A stretch of DNA of 64,000 nucleotides, taken from contig CAVTXA010000003.1 of NCBI GenBank assembly GCA_963738545.1, positions 186,001 to 250,000 on the forward strand, written 5' to 3'. The DNA comes from Bog-756 sp963738545. Lineage in GTDB: Bacteria; Actinomycetota; Acidimicrobiia; Acidimicrobiales; RAAP-2. Positions within the stretch are counted from its first letter, which is position 1, and the number at the start of each line of letters is the position of its first letter. Below the pieces are notes generated by a model, which searched no databases, was not told where the DNA came from, and worked only from the letters and a program-made list of their open reading frames with translations. Positions 52,970-61,215 of the stretch are shown here, piece after piece. The translations under genes and the position numbers were made by a program.

Positions 52970-53184
52970 GCGATGCCTCTCCTCCACTACCGGTGGTCGG
53001 ACGAGTACCCCAGCGGCAGCTCGTCCCGTGCCCTCCGTTCCTACCATCAAGCGCCCGGGCCCACCACGCCGTCGGCTCCCCGGTACGCCTCGCCCGCGGC
53101 CGATCGCAGGTCACGAACGCCCTCGCCCGTCCTGTACCCCCGCGGTGACAACGCCTTCAGCTGGGAGTTAACCTGGGAGAAACA

Positions 53185-53202
53185 CGGGGCCGAAGGCTTC
53201 AG
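53185..53202. promoter_or_regulatory. weak DosR/DevR-like box upstream of the second usp
   Basis: CGGGGCCGAAGGCTTCAG shares the 10-bp core GGGCCGAAGG with the reverse complement of the 7796-7813 box (12 of 18 overall). It lies 30 bp before the usp ATG. One half-site is good, the other poor. Confidence 0.38.
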
Positions 53203-53232
53203 CCGGCGCCCACTCGACCTGAAGAGACACCT

Positions 53233-53730
53233 ATGTTCTCCAAGCTGCTCGTAGCCATCGACGACACGGCCTCGGCCCCGGTGACCCTCAGTTTCGCCTC
53301 CGCTCTGGCCCGGGTCGAAGGAGCATCCCTCCATGTGATCCACGCCAATCGGGTGGTGGTCGGCGGCCGGGGCTTCACCGAGCTCACCGACCAGGAGGCC
53401 ACCGCCCTCGTCGACACCGCCGTCCTCCAACTCCTGGAAGTGGGTGTGGACGCCACCGGGTCCGTGTGCCGGTCGACCAGCTACTCCATCGGTCAGGTCA
53501 TCGCCGAGGCCGCCCGCAGCCGGCAGTGCGATGCCATCGTCCTCGGATCCCGTCGCCCCACGCGACGGTCCCGTCTGGCCCACCCGTTCGGTCGCGGCAC
53601 CCGTGAGCGGATCATCCGGTACTCCAGCCTGCCCGTGATCACCGCTCCCGCCCCCCTCCAGGTCCCCGGGGGCCGCCGCGGCGGCGGCGCACATCCGGTC
53701 CGGTACTCCGAGGCCACTGTCATCCGCTGA
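53233..53730 (+). CDS. universal stress protein, single domain
   Basis: A 165-residue UspA-type protein: KLLVAIDDTASAPVTLSFASALA start with the conserved Asp, and SRQCDAIVLGSRRPTRRSRLAHPFGRGTRERIIRYSSLPVITAP. In the nucleotide loop the second Gly of G-x2-G is replaced (GSRRPTR), so ATP binding may be weakened. A short Gly-rich basic tail follows. It may be under the weak DosR-like box upstream, linking it to the stress island at 1-9 kb. Confidence 0.85.
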   Translation: MFSKLLVAIDDTASAPVTLSFASALARVEGASLHVIHANRVVVGGRGFTELTDQEATALVDTAVLQLLEVGVDATGSVCRSTSYSIGQVIAEAARSRQCDAIVLGSRRPTRRSRLAHPFGRGTRERIIRYSSLPVITAPAPLQVPGGRRGGGAHPVRYSEATVIR

Positions 53731-53791
53731 GCCACGCCGGCCGGCGTCCGTCCGTTGACGACGGCCGGATCGCCGTGTTACGACGCTGGTC

Positions 53792-54532
53792 ATGGAGGAC
53801 CGGATTACGCGCGGGCTCTATCTCGAGATGACCGAGGGGCCACTCGGCGACTACGTCGACACCCGGGTCGGCGAGGTGCTCGGGCGACACGGTGCCGGCC
53901 GGGCCACCTGGTGGCACAACGTCAACCGGGATCGCTCCGACCTGCCCCGCACACTCCCCGAGTTCGAGTACCTGGCCGTCTACGAAGTGGGCGACGCCTT
54001 CGAGGCACCGGACGTCCCACCCGGTGTGACCGGCCTCCACTTTCGCCACTACCTGCGCCCCGGACAGGGCCGCATCACCGGAAGGCCCACGCTCGGCCTC
54101 TCCCTGGTCCTCATCTCGCCCACCGAGCGCCACCGGGCCCAGGAACTCCGCGACTGGGGTGACTTCGTCCACATCCGCGCCATCGCCGAGGCCGCCGTGC
54201 CCGGGTACACGATGATCACGCCCTACGAGAACGTGACGGGTGCCGACCCCCTCTACCTCCACTTCTACGAGATGGACACCGACCGGCCCGAGGAGGCCTT
54301 CCGGTCCATGACCCCACTCGTGGAGCGGCTCCTCAACGCCGGCGGGACACCTATGGCCGACCTGCTCGACTCAGACGACGACTCCCGGGCCGCCCAGTTC
54401 GAGCGGGGTCCCGAGGGACTGACCGAGGCCTTCCGCTCCTGGGGATTCCACCCCGCACTCCGGATCGACTATGTGAACTCGTTCGTGCGGATCGGCGAGC
54501 GGGGGGACGGGTCGGTCGGCCGCACCGAGTGA
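53792..54532 (+). CDS. hypothetical protein, possible double alpha-beta-barrel fold
   Basis: A 246-residue soluble protein without a recognised family. It contains two segments that resemble ferredoxin-like/EthD-type repeats: FEYLAVYEVGDAFEAP in the first half and LYLHFYEMDTDRPEEAFRSMTPLVE in the second, the latter typical of dimeric alpha-beta barrels. No catalytic motif is obvious. It lies between usp and an MBL hydrolase on the same strand, with its own 60-bp gap. Confidence 0.6.
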   Translation: MEDRITRGLYLEMTEGPLGDYVDTRVGEVLGRHGAGRATWWHNVNRDRSDLPRTLPEFEYLAVYEVGDAFEAPDVPPGVTGLHFRHYLRPGQGRITGRPTLGLSLVLISPTERHRAQELRDWGDFVHIRAIAEAAVPGYTMITPYENVTGADPLYLHFYEMDTDRPEEAFRSMTPLVERLLNAGGTPMADLLDSDDDSRAAQFERGPEGLTEAFRSWGFHPALRIDYVNSFVRIGERGDGSVGRTE

Positions 54533-54607
54533 TCCTGACCGTTACGATGAGCGTGGTTTTCCGGCCTGCGTCTCGGCGACCGGCGTAGTGACCGGAGGGA
54601 GTGGACC

Positions 54608-55429
54608 GTGCAGCTCATCACGCTGGGTACCGGCAGCCCGCTTCCTGACCCCTCCCGGGCCGGGCCGTCCACCCTGGTGCGCGCCGGCGGTCGCGACTTC
54701 CTCTTCGACTGCGGTCGCGGTGTGTTGATGCGGGCGGCGGCGGCCGGGACGGGACCGGTGGCCTTCACCTCGGTGTTCCTCACCCACCTGCACAGCGACC
54801 ACACCACCGACCTCAACGACATCTTCACCATGCGGTGGGCCGGCTCCCTCGAGCCCAATCCCCTGCCCCTCGTCGGGCCGCCGGGCACCCGGGGGCTGGC
54901 CGACCGAACCCTGGCCATGCTGGCCGACGACATCGGCTACCGGTTGGCCCATCACGACGACCTCAACTGGGAGCCGTCCTGCTCGGTCACCGAGGTCAGC
55001 GACGGCGTGGCCTACGACGACGGGACGGTGCGGATCACCGCCGGCCCCACCGACCACGCGCCCGTCCACCCCACGGTGGGCTACCGGATCGAGGCCGAGG
55101 GGAAGACGGTGGTGATCGCCGGCGACACCGTGCCCTGCTCCGGCCTCGACCGGCTCTGTGCCGGCGCCGACGTCTACGTGCAGACGGTCGTGCGGCGGTC
55201 GCTCATCGAACCCATTGCCTTCGCCCGACTCCAGGACATCCTCGACTACCACTCGTCGATCCAGGACGCCGCGGCCACCGCCTCCCGTGCCGGCGTGGCC
55301 ACCCTGGTCCTCACCCATCTCGTCCCGTCACCGGCACCGGGGTCCGAGCACGAGTGGGAGGCCGAGGCACGGACCGGGTTCGACGGCACCGTGGTGGTGG
55401 CCCACGACCTGTGGACTCTCGAACTCTGA
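54608..55429 (+). CDS. MBL-fold metallohydrolase, RNase Z-like
   Basis: A 273-residue metallo-beta-lactamase-fold hydrolase. It has LGTGSPLPDPSRAGPST at the N terminus, the metal motif THLHSDHTTD (about residues 59-68), VIAGDTVPC with the bridging Asp, and a late LVLTHLVPSP His. The layout matches ribonuclease Z/arylsulfatase-type members. Whether it is the tRNA 3-prime processing enzyme cannot be settled; the flexible arm of RNase Z is not recognised. GTG start at 54608 with GGAGGGAG upstream. Confidence 0.83.
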   Translation: MQLITLGTGSPLPDPSRAGPSTLVRAGGRDFLFDCGRGVLMRAAAAGTGPVAFTSVFLTHLHSDHTTDLNDIFTMRWAGSLEPNPLPLVGPPGTRGLADRTLAMLADDIGYRLAHHDDLNWEPSCSVTEVSDGVAYDDGTVRITAGPTDHAPVHPTVGYRIEAEGKTVVIAGDTVPCSGLDRLCAGADVYVQTVVRRSLIEPIAFARLQDILDYHSSIQDAAATASRAGVATLVLTHLVPSPAPGSEHEWEAEARTGFDGTVVVAHDLWTLEL

Positions 55430-55502
55430 TTGGCCGGGCTCCACCGAGGGCCTGCGGCACCCAACCGCCGATTCCGGTTCGCCGGACCGTAGGATTCAAC
55501 CC

Positions 55503-55886
55503 ATGTCCGCTGCCCGTGATGCTGTCGCCGCCGACATCCAGCAGCTGATGGCCACGGGCCAAGAGCTCCAGGACCAGTTGCTCGAGAGCAGGAACGGGTT
55601 CGAGGTGGGCCTCAAGCTCCTGGAGAGCGACACGCCCCTCGGCGAGGCCCTGGTGGCACTGAACTCGGCCGAACGTCGCGTGAGGATGACCGAGCTCCTG
55701 AGCGAGTTCGACGAGTGCCGCCACCGGCTACGGATCTCCATCACGGCGGCCGGGATCGAGGAGGGCATGAGCATCGGCGACATCGGGCGGGCCTTCGGCG
55801 TCTCACGCCAACTGGCCGCCCGCTTCGCCAAAGAGGCGCGCTCCCAGGCCGGGCCGGTGGATCCCCCGCCGACTACGGCTCGCTAA
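55503..55886 (+). CDS. small helix-turn-helix protein
   Basis: A 127-residue protein. The first 80 residues are helical, perhaps a coiled coil (DIQQLMATGQELQDQLLESRNGFEVGLKLL), and the end carries an HTH: MSIGDIGRAFGVSRQLAARFAKEA. A DNA-binding role is likely. ATG at 55503. Its last 14 bp overlap the convergent small gene on the minus strand. Confidence 0.62.
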   Translation: MSAARDAVAADIQQLMATGQELQDQLLESRNGFEVGLKLLESDTPLGEALVALNSAERRVRMTELLSEFDECRHRLRISITAAGIEEGMSIGDIGRAFGVSRQLAARFAKEARSQAGPVDPPPTTAR

Positions 55887-56259
55887 CCGTCCAGCCACGG
55901 CGACGGAGCTCGGCGGCGAGTTGGGGGCTGGGTATCGCCGTCAACGAACGAGCGGGGGTCGTCGGTCGCGTGGTGGGAGGCCGCGTCTCGGCGCCCGACC
56001 TGGCCGCTCGTAGCCTCCCGCTCGGGGGCGTCGGCTGCTCGGTGCCGACGGGTGCGGCGTGGACGGCCTCCTCCTGAAGCCGTCCGATGAACGCCTCGGC
56101 CTCGTCCCGAGTGAACTTTCCCGCCGCCTGGCGCTGGGTGAACCCCAACGGTCCGCGGGCGTCACGGAAATCCACGTGGCCGGCGTCATGGAGCAGCTCC
56201 AGCAACTCCTGCACCTGCCTCCCGGTGGCCGGTGGGCCGGCCTGTTGTCCGAACGCCAT
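55873..56259 (-). CDS. conserved actinobacterial small protein of unknown function
   Basis: A 128-residue protein. The N-terminal half (RQVQELLELLHDAGHVDFRDARGPLGFTQRQAAGKFTRDEAEAFIGRL) resembles hypothetical proteins common in actinobacteria. A Pro/Thr-rich linker leads to a C-terminal LAAELRRRGWTVSEP, a short helix like the end of Lsr2-type or RNA-binding modules. GGGGAGA precedes the ATG at 56259. No function is known to me. Confidence 0.6.
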   Translation of the reverse strand: MAFGQQAGPPATGRQVQELLELLHDAGHVDFRDARGPLGFTQRQAAGKFTRDEAEAFIGRLQEEAVHAAPVGTEQPTPPSGRLRAARSGAETRPPTTRPTTPARSLTAIPSPQLAAELRRRGWTVSEP

Positions 56260-56397
56260 GCCCCGAGTCTCCCCGAACCGGGCGCGCGCTCCGACCACCG
56301 GCACCGAAGTCCAGCGTGCGGTGCGAAATCGACGCTGCCCGGGCCCCCAACCCGCCGGTCGGGAGCCGTGCACTACGGGAGGTGACCGGGCCGAGCG

Positions 56398-57420
56398 TCA
56401 GGCCAGATAGGTGACGGCGCCGTCTGCGGTGATCTCGAATCGCTCGAATCCCGACGTGACGTGGGGGTCGTCAGCGGCCAGGGCCACGGCCACCTTCTGG
56501 CCGCTGTTGCGCATCACGTCCATGACCAGCTCCACCACCTGGTCGGGAGTGAAGCACCGGTGCACCTGGGCCGCCAACGACCCGTCGACCGTGCCCGGAC
56601 CGGTGATGACGGCGTCGGTCAGCCGCAGGGCGACCTTGCGGGACTCGTCCAGATCGCTGGTCTCGTAGTGCTCGGTGCAGTCGAAGAGCTCCTCATCGGC
56701 GCCCCGCTCCAGGGCTCGGGCCGAGCGGGTCGACTGGCACAACCGGCAGTTGTGCTGGCGGGCTCCCCGCAGTCGCACCAGTTCGGTGGTGACCGGGTCG
56801 ATACCGTCGAGCAGGGCCACGGAGCGGGACAGCTGGTCGAATCCCTCCAGCAGCCCGAGGCCGGTGATCGACCCCGGTGGGGCGGCGGGTCCGGCGGCAT
56901 CAGGTCCCGGTCCCGAGGGCGGGTCTCCGGGGAACAGCCGGTCCAACACCATCGTGACCCGGCGGCCGAAGTCCAGGACGAACAGGGCCACCACCACATC
57001 GAGCACGGATGACGGTCCGAGGGCCGACCGGAGCTCGGAGCGGAGCGCGTCGTCGACGCCGGCCACATCGATGACGAACTGCTCGGCGAATCCCAGCACC
57101 GCCCGCTCCTCGTCGGAGAAGACGGGCGAGGTGGGCCACTGCGACAAGGTCCGCCGGCGCTGGGCCTCGGCGGGAGGCACCGCGGTGGCGCTCCCCGTCC
57201 AGGGCATGGGGTCGTCTCCCAGCAGTTGAGCGATGCGCAGGTCGACCAGGGCCAACGGTCCGGTCGGGGACACGCCGGCCACGTCGCACCGCAGGCGGCC
57301 CAGTCCGGCGGCCACCTCGGGGGCCAGTCGGGTCAGCGCATCGGGGGTGGCCCGGGGCGACGGCACGGCCGGATCCGAGGGCACCGAGGGGACGGTAATC
57401 CGACGCGTGGGGCCGGTCAA
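56398..57420 (-). CDS. carboxymuconolactone decarboxylase/AhpD-like protein, two domains
   Basis: A 340-residue protein with two all-helical AhpD-like halves. Only the second has the redox pair, in RLRGARQHNCRLCQSTRS (N-C-x2-C); the first, around VDLRIAQLL and FSDEERAVLGFAEQF, lacks it. Peroxidase or decarboxylase activity would therefore rest on the C-terminal half. A TTG at 57420 with GAGGGG upstream is the best start seen. It begins 22 bp after the MDR gene on the same strand. Confidence 0.7.
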   Translation of the reverse strand: MTGPTRRITVPSVPSDPAVPSPRATPDALTRLAPEVAAGLGRLRCDVAGVSPTGPLALVDLRIAQLLGDDPMPWTGSATAVPPAEAQRRRTLSQWPTSPVFSDEERAVLGFAEQFVIDVAGVDDALRSELRSALGPSSVLDVVVALFVLDFGRRVTMVLDRLFPGDPPSGPGPDAAGPAAPPGSITGLGLLEGFDQLSRSVALLDGIDPVTTELVRLRGARQHNCRLCQSTRSARALERGADEELFDCTEHYETSDLDESRKVALRLTDAVITGPGTVDGSLAAQVHRCFTPDQVVELVMDVMRNSGQKVAVALAADDPHVTSGFERFEITADGAVTYLA

Positions 57421-57442
57421 CGGGCGCGCCCCTCAGAGCGGA

Positions 57443-58459
57443 CTACAGCCGTACGATCACCTTGCCGGTGTTGCCCCCGCTGAACAGCAGGTTGAGGGCG
57501 TCCCCGGCGTGCTCGAGCCCGTCGACCAGGTGCTCCCGGTGCTGGATCTTTCCCTCCATGACCCATCCGGCCATGCGCACCTGGGCGTCGGGGAACCGGT
57601 CCAGATAGTCCAGGATCAAGAACCCCTCCATGCGGGCCCGCTTGACGATGAGATTGAGGTAGTTGCGGGGCCCGACCGGCCGCTCTTCGTTGTACTGGGA
57701 GATGGCGCCGCACAGGACGACCCGGGCCTTCATGGACAGCTGGGCCAGGCAGTCGTCGAGAATCTCCCCGCCCACGTTGTCGAAGTAGACGTCGATCCCG
57801 TCGGGACAGGTGGCCCGCAGACGCTTCCCCACGGATTCGTCCCGGTAGTTGATGGCGTGGTCGAACCCCAACTCGTCGGTGAGCCACGCGCACTTCTCGG
57901 CCGATCCGGCGATGCCCACTACCGTCCCGGCTCCCTCGATCCGGGCCAACTGGCCCACCACGGATCCGGTGGCGCCGGCCGCTCCCGAGACCACCACCGT
58001 GTCCCCGGGCTTGGGTTGGCCGATGTCGAACAGGCCGAAGTAGGCCGTCATCCCGGTCACGCCGAGGACCCCGATGGCCACCGTGGGGTCCACGCCCGGG
58101 GGCAGCACGGTGAGGGACGCCTCCCCCTCGTCGGCCAGGGCGTACTCCTGCCACCCCAGCATGCCGAAGACCAGGTCCCCGGTTCGGTAGCGATCGCTCC
58201 TGGAGGCCACCACCTCACCCACCCCTCCGCTGCGCACCACGTCACCGAGGCCGATCGGGGGGAGGTACCCCGGGGCGTCGTCCATCCACGTGCGGATGGT
58301 GGGATCGATGGAGAGGAACCGGACCCGTATGAGGGCCTGGCCCTCCCCTGGTTCCGGCACCGGAGCCGCCTCGTCGAGCTGCAGGTTCCCCCCGTCCACC
58401 AGACCGGTCGGCCGGGAGGTGAGGAGCATCCGTCGGTTGGTATCGGTCACAGCAGGCAT
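57443..58459 (-). CDS. NADP-dependent MDR oxidoreductase, prostaglandin reductase type
   Basis: A 338-residue zinc-free medium-chain reductase of the leukotriene B4 12-hydroxydehydrogenase/curcumin reductase group. It shows the early RMLLTSRPTG start, the VVSGAAGATGSVVGQLA nucleotide motif, GFDHAINYRDE, and DVYFDNVGGEILDD. Members reduce alpha,beta-unsaturated ketones. It follows an aldehyde dehydrogenase and precedes an AhpD-like gene on the same strand. ATG at 58459. Confidence 0.88.
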   Translation of the reverse strand: MPAVTDTNRRMLLTSRPTGLVDGGNLQLDEAAPVPEPGEGQALIRVRFLSIDPTIRTWMDDAPGYLPPIGLGDVVRSGGVGEVVASRSDRYRTGDLVFGMLGWQEYALADEGEASLTVLPPGVDPTVAIGVLGVTGMTAYFGLFDIGQPKPGDTVVVSGAAGATGSVVGQLARIEGAGTVVGIAGSAEKCAWLTDELGFDHAINYRDESVGKRLRATCPDGIDVYFDNVGGEILDDCLAQLSMKARVVLCGAISQYNEERPVGPRNYLNLIVKRARMEGFLILDYLDRFPDAQVRMAGWVMEGKIQHREHLVDGLEHAGDALNLLFSGGNTGKVIVRL

Positions 58460-58580
58460 TCAAGCAGAGGGGCGGGGGCGGTGCCCGGGTGCATGCGCAC
58501 CGTTACCCCGGGGGGACACCGGGCCGAGGCCAGGGACGGCGGGCGGCCAACCCGGACCTCGGGCGCGGCGTGGGCCCCCG

Positions 58581-59846
58581 TCAGAGGAACCGGCGGAGCA
58601 GGCGTTCCTTGGCGTCGGTGAACGGCGGGTAGACGAAGGAGGGGTCGGGACGGATACCCCGGCGGAGGACGGGCTTCCGGTGGCTCAACTCCTCGAAGCC
58701 GGCCCGGCCGTGATAGGCGCCCGATCCACTGGCGCCCACGCCACCGAAGGGAAGCTCGGGCACGAGGAAGTGCATAATGGTGTGGTTGACACACACGCCT
58801 CCCGATGAGGTGGCGTCGACGATCTTGTGCTCGGTGGCCTTCGATCCGGTGAACAGGTAGAGGGCCAGGGGCCGGTCCTTGGCGTTGACGAACCCGATGG
58901 CCTCCTCGACGGAGTCGACGGTGATGACGGGCAGGACGGGACCGAAGATCTCCTCGCCCATGAGCGGAGAGGCGGGGTCGGGATCGACCACGACCGTGGG
59001 CTCGATCCACCGCTCGGCGGGGTCGACACCGCCACCGGTGGCCACCCGTCCACCCGACCCGGCCAGCAGGGTCGCGAGGCGGTCCATGTGGCGGTCGTTG
59101 ACGATCCGGGTCCGCGTCAGTCGGGGATCAGGTCCCTCCAGCTCGGCCATGGCGCTGACCAGGGCGTCGACCAGGGCCTCGGTCACCGGCCGCTCGACCA
59201 GGACGTAATCGGGAGCGATGCAGGTCTGGCCGGCATTCAGCAGTTTGCCCCAGGCGATGCGGCGGGCGGCGATCTCGAGATCGGCGTCCCGGGTCACCAC
59301 CACCGGGCTCTTCCCTCCCAACTCGAGCGTCACCGAGGAGAGGTGGCGTGCGGCGGCGGCCATGACCACCTTGCCCACGGTCGTGCTCCCGGTGAAGAAC
59401 AGGTGGTCGAAGGGAAGGTCGAGCAGACTCGTGGAGACGTCGACCCCCCCCTCGACCACCACCACCGCTTCAGGGTCGACATACTGCGGGATGAGCCGGG
59501 CCAGGGCCGCCGACGTGGCCGGGGCCAACTCCGACGGTTTCACCACCACGGTGTTACCGGCGGCCAACGCGGCCACCAGTGGAGCCAGGGCCAGCTGCAC
59601 CGGATAGTTCCACGGGGCGATGATCAGCACCGTTCCCTTCGGCTCCGCCACCGTCCACGACCGGCCGGGGATGTTGGCCCGTCCCGGCCAGACCAGGCGG
59701 GGTCGCATCCAGCGCGACAGGTGACGCCGGGCGTGGGCGGCTTCGGCCACCACAGGCATGAGGTCGGTCATCCAGGCCTCGAAGCGGGGCTTGCCGAAAT
59801 CTTCGGCCATGGCCCCCAGGAACTCGGACTCGTGACCGGTGACCAT
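58581..59846 (-). CDS. aldehyde dehydrogenase with a probable 5-prime frameshift
   Basis: From ATG 59846 the 421-residue product holds the full catalytic core: APWNYPVQLALAPLVAAL, FTGSTTVGK, TLELGGKSP with the general-base Glu, and LNAGQTCIAPDYV with the nucleophile Cys. It resembles class 3 aldehyde dehydrogenases. The same frame continues family-like upstream (LAATFRTGRTRGLAWRIEQLQGI) but reaches no ATG, GTG or TTG. An ATG at 60033 with AGGA upstream is one base out of frame; dropping one base from the run at 59960-59963 would join them to about 483 codons. So the N terminus is probably broken or miscalled. Confidence 0.8.
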   Translation of the reverse strand: MVTGHESEFLGAMAEDFGKPRFEAWMTDLMPVVAEAAHARRHLSRWMRPRLVWPGRANIPGRSWTVAEPKGTVLIIAPWNYPVQLALAPLVAALAAGNTVVVKPSELAPATSAALARLIPQYVDPEAVVVVEGGVDVSTSLLDLPFDHLFFTGSTTVGKVVMAAAARHLSSVTLELGGKSPVVVTRDADLEIAARRIAWGKLLNAGQTCIAPDYVLVERPVTEALVDALVSAMAELEGPDPRLTRTRIVNDRHMDRLATLLAGSGGRVATGGGVDPAERWIEPTVVVDPDPASPLMGEEIFGPVLPVITVDSVEEAIGFVNAKDRPLALYLFTGSKATEHKIVDATSSGGVCVNHTIMHFLVPELPFGGVGASGSGAYHGRAGFEELSHRKPVLRRGIRPDPSFVYPPFTDAKERLLRRFL

Positions 59847-60105
59847 CCGCTCGATGCCCTGGAGCTGCTCGATGCGCCACGCCAGACCGCGGGTCCGACC
59901 CGTTCGGAACGTCGCCGCCAGGCGCTCGAGCGTGGCCGCTACGTCAAGAGCGTGCTCCCGGGGCGGTCGGCTCAGAGGGGGCGGGGCCCGTGAAGTCCGG
60001 TCCGGTCTTCGCTGAGGTGTCCGTGGTGGTCATGGTGTCCTCGCGCTTCTCTCGCTCTTCTGCCACGGTACCGGCCCCGGCCCGGGGCCGGTAGCCCGGC
60101 CGGGG

Positions 60106-61071
60106 TCACGTCCGCTCGAAGTAGCGCCGTGGATTGTCGACGAGCATGGCCCGCATCTGGTCCGGGCCCACCCCCCGTTCGACCAGGGCGGGCACGACGT
60201 CGGCCACGATGTGCTCGTAGTGCCAGTTGGGGGCGTACCTGGCCATGAGGCCGTCGGGGAACCAGTCGATGTAGCACGAGGCGTCCTGGGACAAGACCAT
60301 GCGGTCGGCGTACCCGAGCCGGCACAGCTGGGCCACGGTGTCCACCCGCTGTTCGAAGGGGAGGATGGCATCGAGCCCGAACCGGTCCATGCCCAGCACG
60401 GACCCACGGTCGGCCAATCCCGTCAGATAGCCGATGTCGGCCGTGTCCCCACAGTGCCCGATCACCACACGGGTGAGGTCCACCCCCTCCTCGGCCAGCA
60501 CCCGCTGGGTGGTGGTGCCACCCTGGTTGTGGACACTGGTGTGCACGGTAATCGGGGCGCCCGTGACCACATGGGCCTGGGCCACCGCCCGCATCACCCG
60601 CTCCACACCGGGGGTGAGTCCCGGCTCGTCGATGGCGCATTTGAGGAACGCCGCCTTCACCGACGTCCCGGCGATGCCTTCGGTGAGATCCCGGACGAAG
60701 AGGTCGACCATCGGCTCGACCCCGTCCATCAGGGTCCCGGGTCCGGCGTAGTGGAAGGCGAAGGGGATGTCGTTGTAGGTGTAGAGGCCCGTGGCCACCA
60801 CGATGTTGAGGTCCACCTGTTCGTTGATCCGTTGGATCCGGGGGATGTAGCGCCCCAGCCCCACCACGGTCGGGTCGACGATGGTGTCCACCCCCTGGGC
60901 CTTGACCCGGGCCAGGCGGGTGACGGCGTCACTGACCCTGAATTCCTCGTCCCAGCCGGCCGGGTAGTTGGCCAGCATGTCCGGCGTGAGGACGAAGACG
61001 TGCTCGTGCATCAAGGTGGTGCCGAGAACGCCCGTCTCGACCGGTCCCCGCACCGTCTCGACGGTCGGCAT
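60106..61071 (-). CDS. phosphotriesterase-family hydrolase
   Basis: A 321-residue binuclear-metal amidohydrolase. All expected metal ligands are visible: His22 and His24 (MHEHVF), the carbamylated Lys144 (FLKCAI), His177 (ITVHTSV), His206 (VIGHCGD) and Asp263 (LSQDAS). This family includes phosphotriesterases, lactonases and quorum-quenching acyl-homoserine-lactonase-like enzymes; lactone hydrolysis is as likely as organophosphate hydrolysis. GGGGAGG precedes the ATG at 61071. It heads a minus-strand run with the aldehyde dehydrogenase, MDR and AhpD-like genes. Confidence 0.87.
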   Translation of the reverse strand: MPTVETVRGPVETGVLGTTLMHEHVFVLTPDMLANYPAGWDEEFRVSDAVTRLARVKAQGVDTIVDPTVVGLGRYIPRIQRINEQVDLNIVVATGLYTYNDIPFAFHYAGPGTLMDGVEPMVDLFVRDLTEGIAGTSVKAAFLKCAIDEPGLTPGVERVMRAVAQAHVVTGAPITVHTSVHNQGGTTTQRVLAEEGVDLTRVVIGHCGDTADIGYLTGLADRGSVLGMDRFGLDAILPFEQRVDTVAQLCRLGYADRMVLSQDASCYIDWFPDGLMARYAPNWHYEHIVADVVPALVERGVGPDQMRAMLVDNPRRYFERT

Positions 61072-61215
61072 CGCATCCTCCCCTGGCTCGGCGACTCCGG
61101 CTCGGCGCCCTTCCCGACCATCCCCGGACGGCCCGAGCATGGCACAACAGGGCCTCTTCCCACTACCGTCGTTCCCCGGGCAGGTCGCCGAACCGGCGCC
61201 GCCCCAGGGGAGAAG

